NCBI GenBank assembly: GCA_003694325.1
Contig: RFKJ01000811.1
Location: forward strand, 1 to 17,004
Source: Deltaproteobacteria bacterium
GTDB lineage: Bacteria > Myxococcota_A > UBA796 > UBA2385
Direction of reading: 5' to 3'
DNA: 17,004 bases
The translations under genes were made by a program, and so were the position numbers. Below the pieces are notes generated by a model. The model did not search any database. It was given only the letters and a program-made list of their open reading frames with translations, and was not told the origin of the DNA. Below are positions 1-6,778 of this stretch, piece after piece. How positions within the stretch are numbered: the first letter of the stretch is position 1; every line of letters starts with the position of its first letter.

Positions 1-171
1 ATCGGGCGGCGCCGGGCTCACCGCGGCCTGGCGGATCGCCCGGATCCGCAACCCCGGGCTGCCCCACCGGAGGATTGCGGGCAGTCGGGACCCGTCGGCC
101 TCCTCCGGCGGGGGGAGCAGGCGGTCCACGAGTCCCCGTCGGAGGAGTCCACGCCGGCGGGAGAGGGCCAT
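1..171 (-). CDS. Possible N-terminal fragment of an unrecognised gene, cut by the left edge
   Basis: An ATG at 171 opens a minus-strand frame that stays open for 57 codons to the window edge. Most third positions are G or C, and the peptide is rich in Arg and Leu (begins MALSRRRGLLRRG). A second ATG at 182 is in another frame that stops at position 18, so it is the poorer choice. No clear Shine-Dalgarno sequence precedes the ATG at 171. At this GC content open frames arise easily by chance, so this is only a candidate. No family is recognised. Confidence 0.3.
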   Translation of the reverse strand, partial: MALSRRRGLLRRGLVDRLLPPPEEADGSRLPAILRWGSPGLRIRAIRQAAVSPAPPD

Positions 172-315
172 GGTCGCACCATGCCGCGGCGCCCCCTCCC
201 CCGCAAGCCGGCCCCCCGCCTTCGTCCGGCGGCGCGCCTCCCAGTTCGGATCCCGGACCCGGCCGACCGGACCCGCCGGTCCGGCGCACCACTGGCCGCG
301 CCCGATCTGTTCACA

Positions 316-455
316 GTTTTCCCATAGCCCGACCCGATCGTCGCATCGGACGTCCCCTCGACGGGCGGTCCATCCGCCGTGTCATGCACAGGCCCCGCCC
401 CACTCAGATCCCGACGCAATCGTACACATCGACGCCGGACCCCGGTTTTCCATAG
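316..455. repeat. Two near-identical GTTTTCC(C)ATAG elements
   Basis: GTTTTCCCATAG lies at 316-327 and GTTTTCCATAG at 445-455, differing by one C. They are the two most A/T-rich short elements in this gap. A shared binding site is possible but unproven. Confidence 0.4.
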
Positions 456-497
456 GGAGCGTCGACCACAACATGTCGATGACCCGCGGGGCCAAGG

Positions 498-511
498 CAC
501 AAGATCTTGTG
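498..511. promoter_or_regulatory. Perfect 14-bp palindrome CACAAGATCTTGTG
   Basis: The sequence equals its own reverse complement over 14 bp. Outer CAAGG (493-497) and CCTTG (521-525) arms add an asymmetric second layer. A continuous palindrome of this length in intergenic DNA is typical of a dimeric regulator site. No gene starts close by, so its target is unknown. Confidence 0.4.
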
Positions 512-697
512 TGTGAAAGACCTTGAACCCGGCGCCCCGATCCGGTAGACAGTGAGTGCTGGCGGGGTTGCCAAGACGCGCCAGCAACCGCTTCACCCTC
601 CGCTGGTGTCCAGGTCCGAACCGATTTCATCGGTCCGGACTGTCCCGCCCCTGCAGTCCACCCGCAGGAACACCGGCGTCATCTTCGCACGACCCGT

Positions 698-724
698 CCG
701 AGGGAGGCTTCGCGCCTCCCTCGG
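698..724 (-). terminator. Strong hairpin downstream of the BtpA-like gene
   Basis: CCGAGGGAGGC and GCCTCCCTCGG form an 11-bp perfect stem around a TTCGC loop, 77 bp past the stop of the BtpA-like gene. There is no clear T-run on either strand, so it may be an imperfect intrinsic terminator or an mRNA 3'-end stabiliser. Confidence 0.55.
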
Positions 725-752
725 TCTCGTCCTGGCCCCCCGGAGTCCCGAC

Positions 753-793
753 GGACCGTCCCCGATCGGACCGTCGCCCCCGAGGGGACCGTC
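753..793. repeat. Three GGACCGTC direct repeats
   Basis: GGACCGTC occurs at 753-760, 768-775 and 786-793, each followed by CC or GCCC, just past the BtpA-like stop codon. The spacing of 15 and 18 bp is uneven. No function can be assigned. Confidence 0.35.
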
Positions 794-800
794 GCCCGGG

Positions 801-1634
801 TCACCGGGGAACCGCGGCAGACACCGCCTGGACGAGCCTGCGTACGCGGTGCGGATCCAGCGGCGCTCGCAGGTCTGCATCGCGGTGCAGCCAGGTGCCG
901 ACGATCGCGCCATCCACGAGCGGCGCGATGTGCTCGACGTTGTCCGGCTGCACGCCGGACCCCACCCAGAGCGGTGCCGCCGGCAGGCGTTCCCGGACCC
1001 GCCGGATGTCGTCGAGCACCGGTGCGCCGCCGGTGTGCCGACCGGTCACGATCACGACGTCGGCCCCACCCCGCAGGTACAGGTCGGCCGCGGCGTCGGC
1101 GATGTCCTCCTGGCCGGCGGGGGTCGCGTGCTTGACGTGGACGTCGGCGACGATGCGCACGCTGCCATCCCCGGGATCGGACAGCCACCCCGGCTCGGGC
1201 GGGCCTACCGGCGCCAGGCCCAGGCGGCGGCGCTGCCGAAGCGTGTCGGCCGCCCGGCCCTGGATCAGCCCCTGGTCGGTCCACGCTGCCCCGGTGTGGA
1301 CGTTGACCCGGATGAACCGCGCTTTGCTGGCCAGGGCGACGCCGAGGGCGGACCGCGCGTCGTTGCGCAGCACGTTGATCCCGAGTGCCAGCGCACCGCC
1401 GGTGGCCTGGCGCACCCGCAGCGCCACCGCCGTCATGCAGGCCGTGACGTCGGGTTCCACGGCTCCCGGATCGAACGGCGCGTCCCCGATGTTCTCCACC
1501 ACCGCGGCACGGAACCCCCCACGCAACAGGGTTCGGGCGTCGGCGATCGCCCGGTCGATGACCACGTCCAGTCCGGGAGACGGGGTCGGCGCGCCCGGAA
1601 GGGGCGCGAGGTGCAGTACGCCGATGAGGTCCAT
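801..1634 (-). CDS. BtpA/SgcQ-family TIM-barrel protein
   Basis: The 277-residue product matches the BtpA/SgcQ family along its length. Visible family blocks are VVENIGDAPF (residues 45-54), a GINVLRNDARSALG block, FIRVNVHTGAAWTDQG, ADVHVKHATPAG, VVIVTGRHTGG and a C-terminal LWVGSGVQPDNV...GAIVGTW phosphate-site-like segment. The family has a TIM-barrel fold. BtpA itself affects photosystem I stability in cyanobacteria, but most members are in non-photosynthetic organisms with no established reaction, so an enzyme acting on a phosphorylated small molecule is inference. The ATG at 1634 is preceded by GGGAG at good spacing. The gene begins 17 bp after the stop of the unrecognised upstream gene, so the two probably form an operon. 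The length is normal and no key block appears missing. Confidence 0.9.
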   Translation of the reverse strand: MDLIGVLHLAPLPGAPTPSPGLDVVIDRAIADARTLLRGGFRAAVVENIGDAPFDPGAVEPDVTACMTAVALRVRQATGGALALGINVLRNDARSALGVALASKARFIRVNVHTGAAWTDQGLIQGRAADTLRQRRRLGLAPVGPPEPGWLSDPGDGSVRIVADVHVKHATPAGQEDIADAAADLYLRGGADVVIVTGRHTGGAPVLDDIRRVRERLPAAPLWVGSGVQPDNVEHIAPLVDGAIVGTWLHRDADLRAPLDPHRVRRLVQAVSAAVPR

Positions 1635-1651
1635 GCAGGCTCCCGATCAGT

Positions 1652-2443
1652 TCAGGCGCTTGCGCTATCGCCAACGAAGGGCAGCAGCACCTGCCGGTCG
1701 GCGACGTCTCGATGCCCCCGCCCTCGGTGGGGTTGGACCGTCGCCCGCCGGGTACGGCCATCCGCGCGGAGGTTCACCGGCGAGTCGGCGCGGGACCGGA
1801 TCCCCGCCGGCGATGCCGCGGTCATGTCCACCTGCTTCGACGGCCAGGGCCCCGCGATGACCTGCCCCATGGCTTCATCCAGCAGGCGGAAGCGGAGCAC
1901 CCCGCCGCCCAGGCCCACCGCCAGGTCGTCGGCCGACGCTGCGGTCGCGCCGACGGCCAGGCCGATGTCCACCGCGTAGCGATCGGCAGCAACCACCGCC
2001 CGCACGCAGAGCCCGTGCAGCTCCGGCCCGGAGTACTCGCCGTCCCGAAAGGCGCGCCGGGCACCCGCCAGGTCGGCGTCCGGATGCCGCGGGTGCAGCG
2101 CGAACCGCACGTGGACCCGCCCCAACCGCGGCGCACCATGCTCGAGTTCGCGCTCCACCCCGGCCACCGTGCCCACCTCGCGCCAACGGGCCGGCGACGC
2201 CGGCACCCGGCCCGGCAGTGCCAGCAGCCGACCGTGGTGGCGCACGGCCAGCATCGGGCGGCCCCGCCCGCGCGGCGCGATGAGCCGCACCCGGTCACCG
2301 GGGCGACCGGGCAGCAGGCGGTCGCCGGGTCGCAGGACCACGCCGTCGACGACCCCCCACCGGGTCACCACGCCCAGGGCACCGGGGTCGAAGTCGATCC
2401 GCGGGGCCCGACGCTCCATCGGAAGTTGCGCGGCAGCATGCAT
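1652..2443 (-). CDS. Conserved-looking protein of unknown function upstream of the BtpA-like gene
   Basis: The product is 263 residues and I do not recognise the family. The ATG at 2443 has an excellent ribosome site, AGGAGG five bases before the start, and codon use is like the neighbours, so the gene is very likely real. Residues 25-85 are short strands rich in Val, Leu, Gly and Arg with a hydrophilic PGDR repeat, which suggests a small beta-barrel. The middle contains a helical, Ala/Asp-rich stretch, and the last 60 residues are Arg- and Ala-rich without hydrophobic helices. No signal peptide or membrane segment is visible, so it is probably cytoplasmic. Only 17 bp separate it from the BtpA-like gene, which suggests a shared transcript and perhaps a linked task. 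A second Met at residue 9 is a possible alternative start. Confidence 0.8.
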   Translation of the reverse strand: MHAAAQLPMERRAPRIDFDPGALGVVTRWGVVDGVVLRPGDRLLPGRPGDRVRLIAPRGRGRPMLAVRHHGRLLALPGRVPASPARWREVGTVAGVERELEHGAPRLGRVHVRFALHPRHPDADLAGARRAFRDGEYSGPELHGLCVRAVVAADRYAVDIGLAVGATAASADDLAVGLGGGVLRFRLLDEAMGQVIAGPWPSKQVDMTAASPAGIRSRADSPVNLRADGRTRRATVQPHRGRGHRDVADRQVLLPFVGDSASA

Positions 2444-2486
2444 TCTGACCTCCTGACCAGCAGCTTAGTCACGCCCTCTCCCCGTT

Positions 2487-2518
2487 GAAGGACATTTTCT
2501 GTCCGCCGCCTGTCCTTC
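2487..2518. promoter_or_regulatory. Inverted repeat in the divergent intergenic region
   Basis: GAAGGACA (2487-2494) and TGTCCTTC (2511-2518) are perfect 8-bp inverted arms. An extra TGTCC at 2500-2504 also pairs with the left arm around TTTTC. The element lies 44 bp upstream of the 2443 start and about 200 bp upstream of the antiporter gene, so it could be an operator for the minus-strand unit. No convincing -35/-10 pair was found here. Confidence 0.35.
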
Positions 2519-2721
2519 TCTGGCCCGCTGCTCCGCGACGGGTCGGTGCGCCCGACCGGCGGCCTCGCACCCGGCCCCGCTCCCTCCATCACGCCGTCCC
2601 CAAAACACCGGCGCCAACGACCAGATGATCTCCTCACCAACCGCTTGCGTTTCTCGCGTTGATCCCGTGCGCCGGATGAAGCACCATCCCGTCTCGTCCT
2701 TCCTCCAGTCACTGGACGCCG

Positions 2722-4122
2722 ATGGCTCTCACCTGGTCACTGATGGCTCCGCTCCTCGTCGGTCCCGCGCTCGCCTCCGGCGAGGCCGCCGGCAACCTCG
2801 GCGCGGAGATCTCGCTGCTGTGGACCCTGCCCTTCGCCGGCATGTTGCTGAGCATCGCCATTCTGCCGATGGTTGCCGGGCACTGGTGGGAGGAGCATCG
2901 CCACCAGCTCCTCGTGTCGGCCCTGTGGGCCGCTCCGGTGCTGGCCTATTTCGGCTGGATGATCGCCACCGGCCACCACGCCGAGGCCGCCGAACACGGG
3001 CTCACCCACGCCATCGAAGAGTACGTCAGCTTCATCGCCCTGTTGGGTTCCCTGTTCGTGATCAGCGGGGGCATCCTGTTGCGGGGAGACCTCGAAGGAA
3101 AACCGGTCATCAACACCGCCTTCCTCGCCGTGGGCGCCGTCATCGCCAACATCGTCGGGACCACCGGCGCCTCGATGCTCCTGATCCGGCCCCTGCTGCG
3201 CACCAACAGCGAGCGGGAGTACGTCAAGCACATCCCGCTGTTCTTCATCTTCCTGGTGAGCAACATCGGTGGGGCACTCACCCCGATCGGCGACCCCCCG
3301 CTGTTCCTCGGCTACCTCCGCGGTGTCCCCTTCTTCTGGACCCTGGAACACCTCTGGCACATCTGGCTGTTCCCGGTCGTCGTGCTGCTGGTGCTGTTCT
3401 TCGTCGTGGACCACTGGTTCTATGGCAAGGAGGACATCCGCCACCGCCAGGCCGACAAGGAGCACCTGGAGCCCCTCGCCATCGATGGAGCCTGGAACTT
3501 CCTGCTCCTGGGCGGGGTCGTGGCGTCGGTGCTCCTGCTCTCCCCCGACCCCGAGGTGCACGACTTCCGGCACTACTACGCCCGCGAGATCGCCATGGTG
3601 GCGTTGGCCGCCCTGTCGGTGTGGCGGACCCGGCCGGAGATCCGAGAGGGCAACAGCTTCACCTACGGTCCCATCCTCGAGGTTGCCGCGCTGTTCTGCG
3701 GCATCTTCCTGACGATGATTCCGGCGACCATGATCCTGCAGGCGCGGGGCGCCGAGCTGGGCCTGACCGAGCCGTGGCAGTACTTCTGGGCGACGGGAGC
3801 CCTGTCCAGCTTCCTCGACAACGCGCCGACCTACGTGACCTTCGCGGCCATGGCCTGCGGCGCGATCCCCGAGTGCGTCAGCGCCGAGCAGCTTGGCACA
3901 TTGAGTCACAGCGAGGTGGGGCATTCCCTGCTGGTGGCCATCTCGGTGGGGGCCGTGTTCATGGGCGCCAACAGCTACATCGGCAACGGACCCAACTTCA
4001 TGGTCCGGGCGATCGCCGAGGAAAACGGCTACAAGATGCCCAGCTTCTTCGGATACATCGGCTGGGCCGCCCTCATCCTGATCCCGGTGTTCGTCGCCAC
4101 GACCTTCATCTACCTGGTGTAG
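2722..4122 (+). CDS. NhaD-type Na+/H+ antiporter (CitMHS/ArsB-NhaD superfamily)
   Basis: The 466-residue protein is a polytopic inner-membrane transporter with roughly eleven hydrophobic helices. Family hallmarks are the block NIGGALTPIGDPPLF (Asp191 in GDPP) and the second-half block SSFLDNAPTYVTF (Asp366, Asn367), which resembles the Asp/Asn-containing broken-helix motif of NhaD and ArsB relatives. The expected role is exchange of cytoplasmic Na+ (or Li+) for protons; citrate-type substrates cannot be excluded from sequence. The first 20 residues look like a signal peptide or first helix ending near LASGEAA. ATG 2722 is the first start after an in-frame stop at 2677; ATG 2743 is an alternative, and neither has a strong ribosome site. 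The small pilin-like gene follows after 3 bp and is probably co-transcribed. Confidence 0.88.
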   Translation: MALTWSLMAPLLVGPALASGEAAGNLGAEISLLWTLPFAGMLLSIAILPMVAGHWWEEHRHQLLVSALWAAPVLAYFGWMIATGHHAEAAEHGLTHAIEEYVSFIALLGSLFVISGGILLRGDLEGKPVINTAFLAVGAVIANIVGTTGASMLLIRPLLRTNSEREYVKHIPLFFIFLVSNIGGALTPIGDPPLFLGYLRGVPFFWTLEHLWHIWLFPVVVLLVLFFVVDHWFYGKEDIRHRQADKEHLEPLAIDGAWNFLLLGGVVASVLLLSPDPEVHDFRHYYAREIAMVALAALSVWRTRPEIREGNSFTYGPILEVAALFCGIFLTMIPATMILQARGAELGLTEPWQYFWATGALSSFLDNAPTYVTFAAMACGAIPECVSAEQLGTLSHSEVGHSLLVAISVGAVFMGANSYIGNGPNFMVRAIAEENGYKMPSFFGYIGWAALILIPVFVATTFIYLV

Positions 4123-4125
4123 CGG

Positions 4126-4536
4126 GTGGGTCGGGGAGAGCCCGTCGCCTGGGCCATCCTTGTCCTCGTTTCGGGTGCGTTGTCCTGGAGGGCATGGTCC
4201 GGCGCCCCTCCAGAGCCACCGCCCGCGCCGCCTCCCGCGCTTCCCCGACCGGTGACCGACGCCGAGCGGGCCGCAGTCGAGGCACTCCAGCGGTCGCTGC
4301 AGGCGGAGATCCAGGCCGCCACCACCCGCCTGGGCCGCCCGCCCGCCCTCGACGAGCTCGAGGGCAGCGACGACCAGGGGCAGCCCCTGCTGGCCGGCGG
4401 GGTCCCGGACAATCCACTGCTGCCCGGCGTCGCCGGGGTCCGGGCCCGCTGCCCGGCGGTCCCCCGAGCGGGTGACCGGGTCGACTGGATCTACTGCCCG
4501 GACAGCGGCACGGTGCGAGCGGTGGGCCTGCCCTGA
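4126..4536 (+). CDS. Small membrane-anchored protein with a pilin-like C-terminus
   Basis: The 136-residue product starts at GTG 4126, 3 bp after the antiporter stop. Residues 7-21 form one hydrophobic anchor, then a Pro-rich spacer (27-42), an amphipathic helix (about 44-69), and a C-terminal part with VPDNPL (93-98) and DWIYCPDSGTVRA (120-132). Long helix, GRPPALDEL, PDNPL, then W-hydrophobic-Y-x-P-x-x-G-x-V-R-A is the order seen in type IV pilin and pseudopilin globular domains. Cys109 and Cys124 could form a disulfide. The usual prepilin cleavage site (Gly before Phe, then TLIE) is absent, so it is not a standard pilin. I infer a periplasmic, anchored pilin-fold protein of unknown role. 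It ends 24 bp from the convergent lipoprotein gene. Confidence 0.75.
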   Translation: MGRGEPVAWAILVLVSGALSWRAWSGAPPEPPPAPPPALPRPVTDAERAAVEALQRSLQAEIQAATTRLGRPPALDELEGSDDQGQPLLAGGVPDNPLLPGVAGVRARCPAVPRAGDRVDWIYCPDSGTVRAVGLP

Positions 4537-4542
4537 ACGCCC

Positions 4543-4555
4543 CGCCCGGTGGGCG
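4543..4555. terminator. Small hairpin between convergent genes
   Basis: CGCCC-GGT-GGGCG lies in the 24-bp gap between two convergent stop codons. The 5-bp stem is short and lacks a T-run, so a bidirectional terminator is only a possibility. Confidence 0.3.
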
Positions 4556-4560
4556 ACAGG

Positions 4561-5214
4561 TCACAGGTCGAAGGTGTAGACCGCCCGAACCCACCAGCTT
4601 CCGTCGGCCAGGGGTGCGGTGGTGGCCGGGCTCCCCTCCCCCTCGAACGCGGCGGGAGGTCCGGCCGCCCCAAACACCAGCAGCCGGTCGTCCGCCGGCA
4701 GGGACGCATAGGCCCCGTTGAGCGCCTCGACCGCATCGTCGGACCGGACATCGTCGAGGCGTCCCAGCAGCACCCGGATCTCGGGGTCGAGGGCGCCGAT
4801 GCCGAGCTCGACCCGCCCTTCGAGCGGCACCCCCTCGTCCAGGCAGTGCAGCGCCGCCGGATCCCAGGTCACCGCCCACCAGGCGTACACCGCCGGGTGG
4901 GGCGCCGGGCTGGCGGTCGCGCTCGTCGGCGGCACGACATCGGCGCAGACCTGCTGGTCTTCCGTGCGCAGGCTGAGCGTCAATGTCGACCCGCTGGCGT
5001 CCAGCTCCCCATCGACGATCTGGAGGTCGGCGTCGAGGCTCCACCACCGGGCCACCGCGCCGGTGTCGCCAGCCAGCGACCCGCCGTCTCCGGCACCGGC
5101 ACCGTCGTTGGCTGCCCCGGTGTCGGCTTCCCCCGCCGAGCGATCGACCCCCGAACAACCGCCCCCCCAGGCAAGAACGTTTCCCAGCAACAGGAGACCG
5201 CGCCACCCAGGCAT
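4561..5214 (-). CDS. Putative lipoprotein, third of the cluster
   Basis: The ATG at 5214 is chosen because AAGGAG lies five bases upstream and a signal peptide follows at once. The frame extends upstream to 5394, but that part is Arg/Pro-rich and not signal-like. The 217-residue product begins MPGWRGLLLLGNVLAW and reaches Cys20 in GGGC, a non-canonical lipobox, so lipidation is likely but not certain. Residues 25-55 are an Asp/Gly/Ala-rich spacer. The rest is a beta-rich domain with two cysteines (in QVCADV and LHCLDEG), ending in DGSWWVRAVYTFDL (204-217). That ending resembles the DGYYIVQDFYYF ending of the lipoprotein at 5871-6755. The location is probably the outer membrane or periplasmic face. 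Function is unknown. Confidence 0.75.
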   Translation of the reverse strand: MPGWRGLLLLGNVLAWGGGCSGVDRSAGEADTGAANDGAGAGDGGSLAGDTGAVARWWSLDADLQIVDGELDASGSTLTLSLRTEDQQVCADVVPPTSATASPAPHPAVYAWWAVTWDPAALHCLDEGVPLEGRVELGIGALDPEIRVLLGRLDDVRSDDAVEALNGAYASLPADDRLLVFGAAGPPAAFEGEGSPATTAPLADGSWWVRAVYTFDL

Positions 5215-5275
5215 GATCGCTCCTTCTCCTGTCCGTGCCCCCCTACCATAGCCGGCCGGACAGCCGGGCGCGTCC

Positions 5276-5857
5276 CTACAGCTCCCAGGCCACGGCGGGC
5301 ACCAGTTCGTAGCGGGTGTCCACCTGCCAGCCGGTCGCGTCGACCGTGTCATCCTCGGGTGTCGCGAAGCCGAGGGCCTCCGCCTGCTGGCCATCCCAGC
5401 TCACGTACCAGCCCACGCTGCGGCCCGGATCGGGGTCCGCGTCGCGCAGCTCCGACGGCACCTCTCCGAACCCGTAGCCCCGCACACCCGAAAAGACGCT
5501 GGGATCGACCGTGTCCGCCGGGCAGTCGGTCTCCAGGAGGTCCACCTCCAGCTCGTAGGAGGCCTCGCACCCGTCACAGCCCTCGAAGTCGGCCACCAGG
5601 CCGCCCTCGACCTGCTGCACGACCGCACACAGGTGGTGGCGAGAATTCTGCCGGTCGTCCCACCGCCGATCGAAGATCTCCCAGACCTGGTAGCCCGACA
5701 CCCCCGAGCTGCTGACGTCGACGGTGGCGTGCTGCACCGCCCAGCCGGCCACGTCTCCCCCGCCGCAGGCGGTCGCCCCCGCGGAGCCGATCCCAACGGC
5801 AAGCGCCGGGGCCCATGACAGGCCCCGGCGCTGCCGGGGGTGCGCATCGTTGCGCAC
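5276..5857 (-). CDS. Putative lipoprotein with a four-cysteine core, second of the cluster
   Basis: The start is GTG 5857, 13 bp after the stop of the preceding lipoprotein gene. It supplies the positive N-region (RQRRG) of a signal peptide ending in the lipobox ATAC at Cys31. The 193-residue product has Cys77, Cys94, Cys97 and Cys112 in the pattern C-x16-GC-x2-C-x14-C, followed by GYGFGEV and a beta-rich C-terminus (DTRYELVPAVAWEL). The neighbour at 5871-6755 has a very similar cysteine pattern, so they look like diverged tandem paralogues. The cysteines may form disulfides in the periplasm or bind a ligand; no reaction can be assigned. A strong hairpin overlaps the signal-peptide codons and may limit expression relative to the upstream gene. 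Confidence 0.78.
   Translation of the reverse strand: MRNDAHPRQRRGLSWAPALAVGIGSAGATACGGGDVAGWAVQHATVDVSSSGVSGYQVWEIFDRRWDDRQNSRHHLCAVVQQVEGGLVADFEGCDGCEASYELEVDLLETDCPADTVDPSVFSGVRGYGFGEVPSELRDADPDPGRSVGWYVSWDGQQAEALGFATPEDDTVDATGWQVDTRYELVPAVAWEL
5802..5832 (-). terminator. Perfect 12-bp hairpin within the start of the second lipoprotein gene
   Basis: AGCGCCGGGGCC and GGCCCCGGCGCT are perfect inverted arms around a 7-nt loop. The hairpin begins about 38 bp after the stop of the 5871-6755 gene yet lies within codons 9-19 of the next gene. There is no T-run. It could partly terminate or attenuate transcription between the lipoprotein genes, or stabilise the 3' end of the first message. Confidence 0.5.
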
Positions 5858-5870
5858 GAACCGCCCCGAA

Positions 5871-6755
5871 CTACTTGTCGATGGGGAAGTAGTAGAAGTC
5901 CTGGACGATGTAGTAGCCGTCCGGCGGGAAGGGGCCCTGGATGGCCGCCCAGCCCTTGGTGATCTCGCCGGTCTCGTCCACGGCGTAGGCGAAGCCGATG
6001 CCCCACTGGTTCTCCGGCAGGGCCGACGAGGTCAGGCCGAAGGCCTCCGAGGCGATGAAGGCACCCCACAGGGTGGTCTCGTCGAAGCCGTAGTCCCCGT
6101 ACCCGTACTTGTTGAGGGCGGTGCTGACCATGCCGGCCTTGTCCTGGCCGTACCCGACGGTGAAGTCGGCACCCATGAAGCCCTCGGCCACGTCCTTGCC
6201 CCAGATGTCGGGATCGAGGTCGCCGCAGATGTCGCCGTAGAGCTCCGGGTAGACCGTGGTGTCGACGTCCCACGCCATGCCGGCCCAGCAGTTGGCGCAG
6301 CCGGTCGAGACCGGGGCTTCCTGGGTCGACCAGAAGATCTCGCAGTACTCGTCGGTCTCGGAGGGGTCACCGGACCAGTTGTCGGTCGACAGGATCATCG
6401 AGAAGCCGCTGCCCAGGGCCGTGCCGTTGTAGGTCACGTCGCCGTGGGCGCTGCCGATGATGGAGTCCGACCAGGTCAGGTTGAGCGCGGTGATGTCGGG
6501 CGGCGGCTCGGGGCAGGCCTCGGTGTCGGAGGCGCAGTCGGAGTCGTCGCAGTCGGTCAGGCCGTCGTTGTCGTTGTCCAGGCCGTCGCTGCAGTCATCC
6601 TCGTAGGCCGAGGCGCCGCCGTCGCTGCCGCCGTCACCGGCGCCGCCGTCGCTGCCGCCACCGGTATCGTCACCCTTGTCGTCGCCACAAGCGAGCGCCA
6701 GCGGGAGGGCCAGCAGACCAGCCGAGAGAAGGGAGAGGGGAATGCGTGCCGTCAT
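5871..6755 (-). CDS. Putative lipoprotein with MopE-like Asp/Cys motif, first of the cluster
   Basis: The ATG at 6755 follows AGGAG ten bases upstream, and the next residues are a textbook lipoprotein signal with lipobox LALAC (Cys23). Of 294 residues, 24-50 are an Asp/Gly/Ser low-complexity spacer. Residues 53-74 contain DDCSDGLDNDNDGLTDCDD and DC, the Asp-rich repeat found in MopE-type and many Myxococcota surface proteins, which suggests calcium or metal binding. The C-terminal domain has Cys138, Cys153, Cys156 and Cys177 (C-x14-GC-x2-C-x20-C), then VGYG, and ends DGYYIVQDFYYFPIDK. A good promoter and a 16-bp palindrome lie upstream. Export to the outer membrane is likely; the function is unknown. 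Confidence 0.87.
   Translation of the reverse strand: MTARIPLSLLSAGLLALPLALACGDDKGDDTGGGSDGGAGDGGSDGGASAYEDDCSDGLDNDNDGLTDCDDSDCASDTEACPEPPPDITALNLTWSDSIIGSAHGDVTYNGTALGSGFSMILSTDNWSGDPSETDEYCEIFWSTQEAPVSTGCANCWAGMAWDVDTTVYPELYGDICGDLDPDIWGKDVAEGFMGADFTVGYGQDKAGMVSTALNKYGYGDYGFDETTLWGAFIASEAFGLTSSALPENQWGIGFAYAVDETGEITKGWAAIQGPFPPDGYYIVQDFYYFPIDK
6612..6659. repeat. Exact 21-bp direct repeat encoding the Gly/Asp/Ser spacer
   Basis: A 21-bp unit at 6612-6632 recurs exactly at 6639-6659 with a 27-bp period, which is nine codons. It encodes the repeated GGSDGGA segment of the lipoprotein linker. Slippage here would lengthen or shorten the spacer in frame. Confidence 0.7.
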
Positions 6756-6778
6756 GAGAGTCGTCTCCTCTGGGGTTG

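Larger units (their letters stand above)
172..800. other. Long intergenic region with no convincing gene
   Basis: About 630 bp separate the left-edge frame from the end of the BtpA-like gene. Open frames here have unnatural, Arg/Pro/Gly-rich translations that look like shadows. The stretch around 300-560 is visibly less GC-rich than the coding DNA, as expected for regulatory sequence. It holds a repeated GTTTTCC(C)ATAG element, a perfect 14-bp palindrome, a strong hairpin and three GGACCGTC repeats, which are listed separately. No tRNA or known small RNA is recognised. Confidence 0.6.

Noticed and set aside
300..520. A replication origin with DnaA boxes (CTGTTCACA, TCGTACACA, TTTCACACA)
   Set aside because: Each differs from TTATCCACA at several positions, there is no AT-rich unwinding region, and no dnaA, dnaN or partition gene is in the window.
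540..600. Sigma-54-like TTGGCA element on the minus strand
   Set aside because: The GG-to-GC spacing is off by a base and the TTGC half is absent.
552..1979. Long plus-strand frame opposite the BtpA-like and unknown genes
   Set aside because: Its translation is Arg/Pro/His-rich without any family features and lies antisense to genes with clear motifs or ribosome sites; it is a high-GC shadow.
6612..6659. CRISPR or mobile-element repeat
   Set aside because: The two 21-bp copies are in-frame codons for a Gly/Asp/Ser linker, with a nine-codon period and no spacers.
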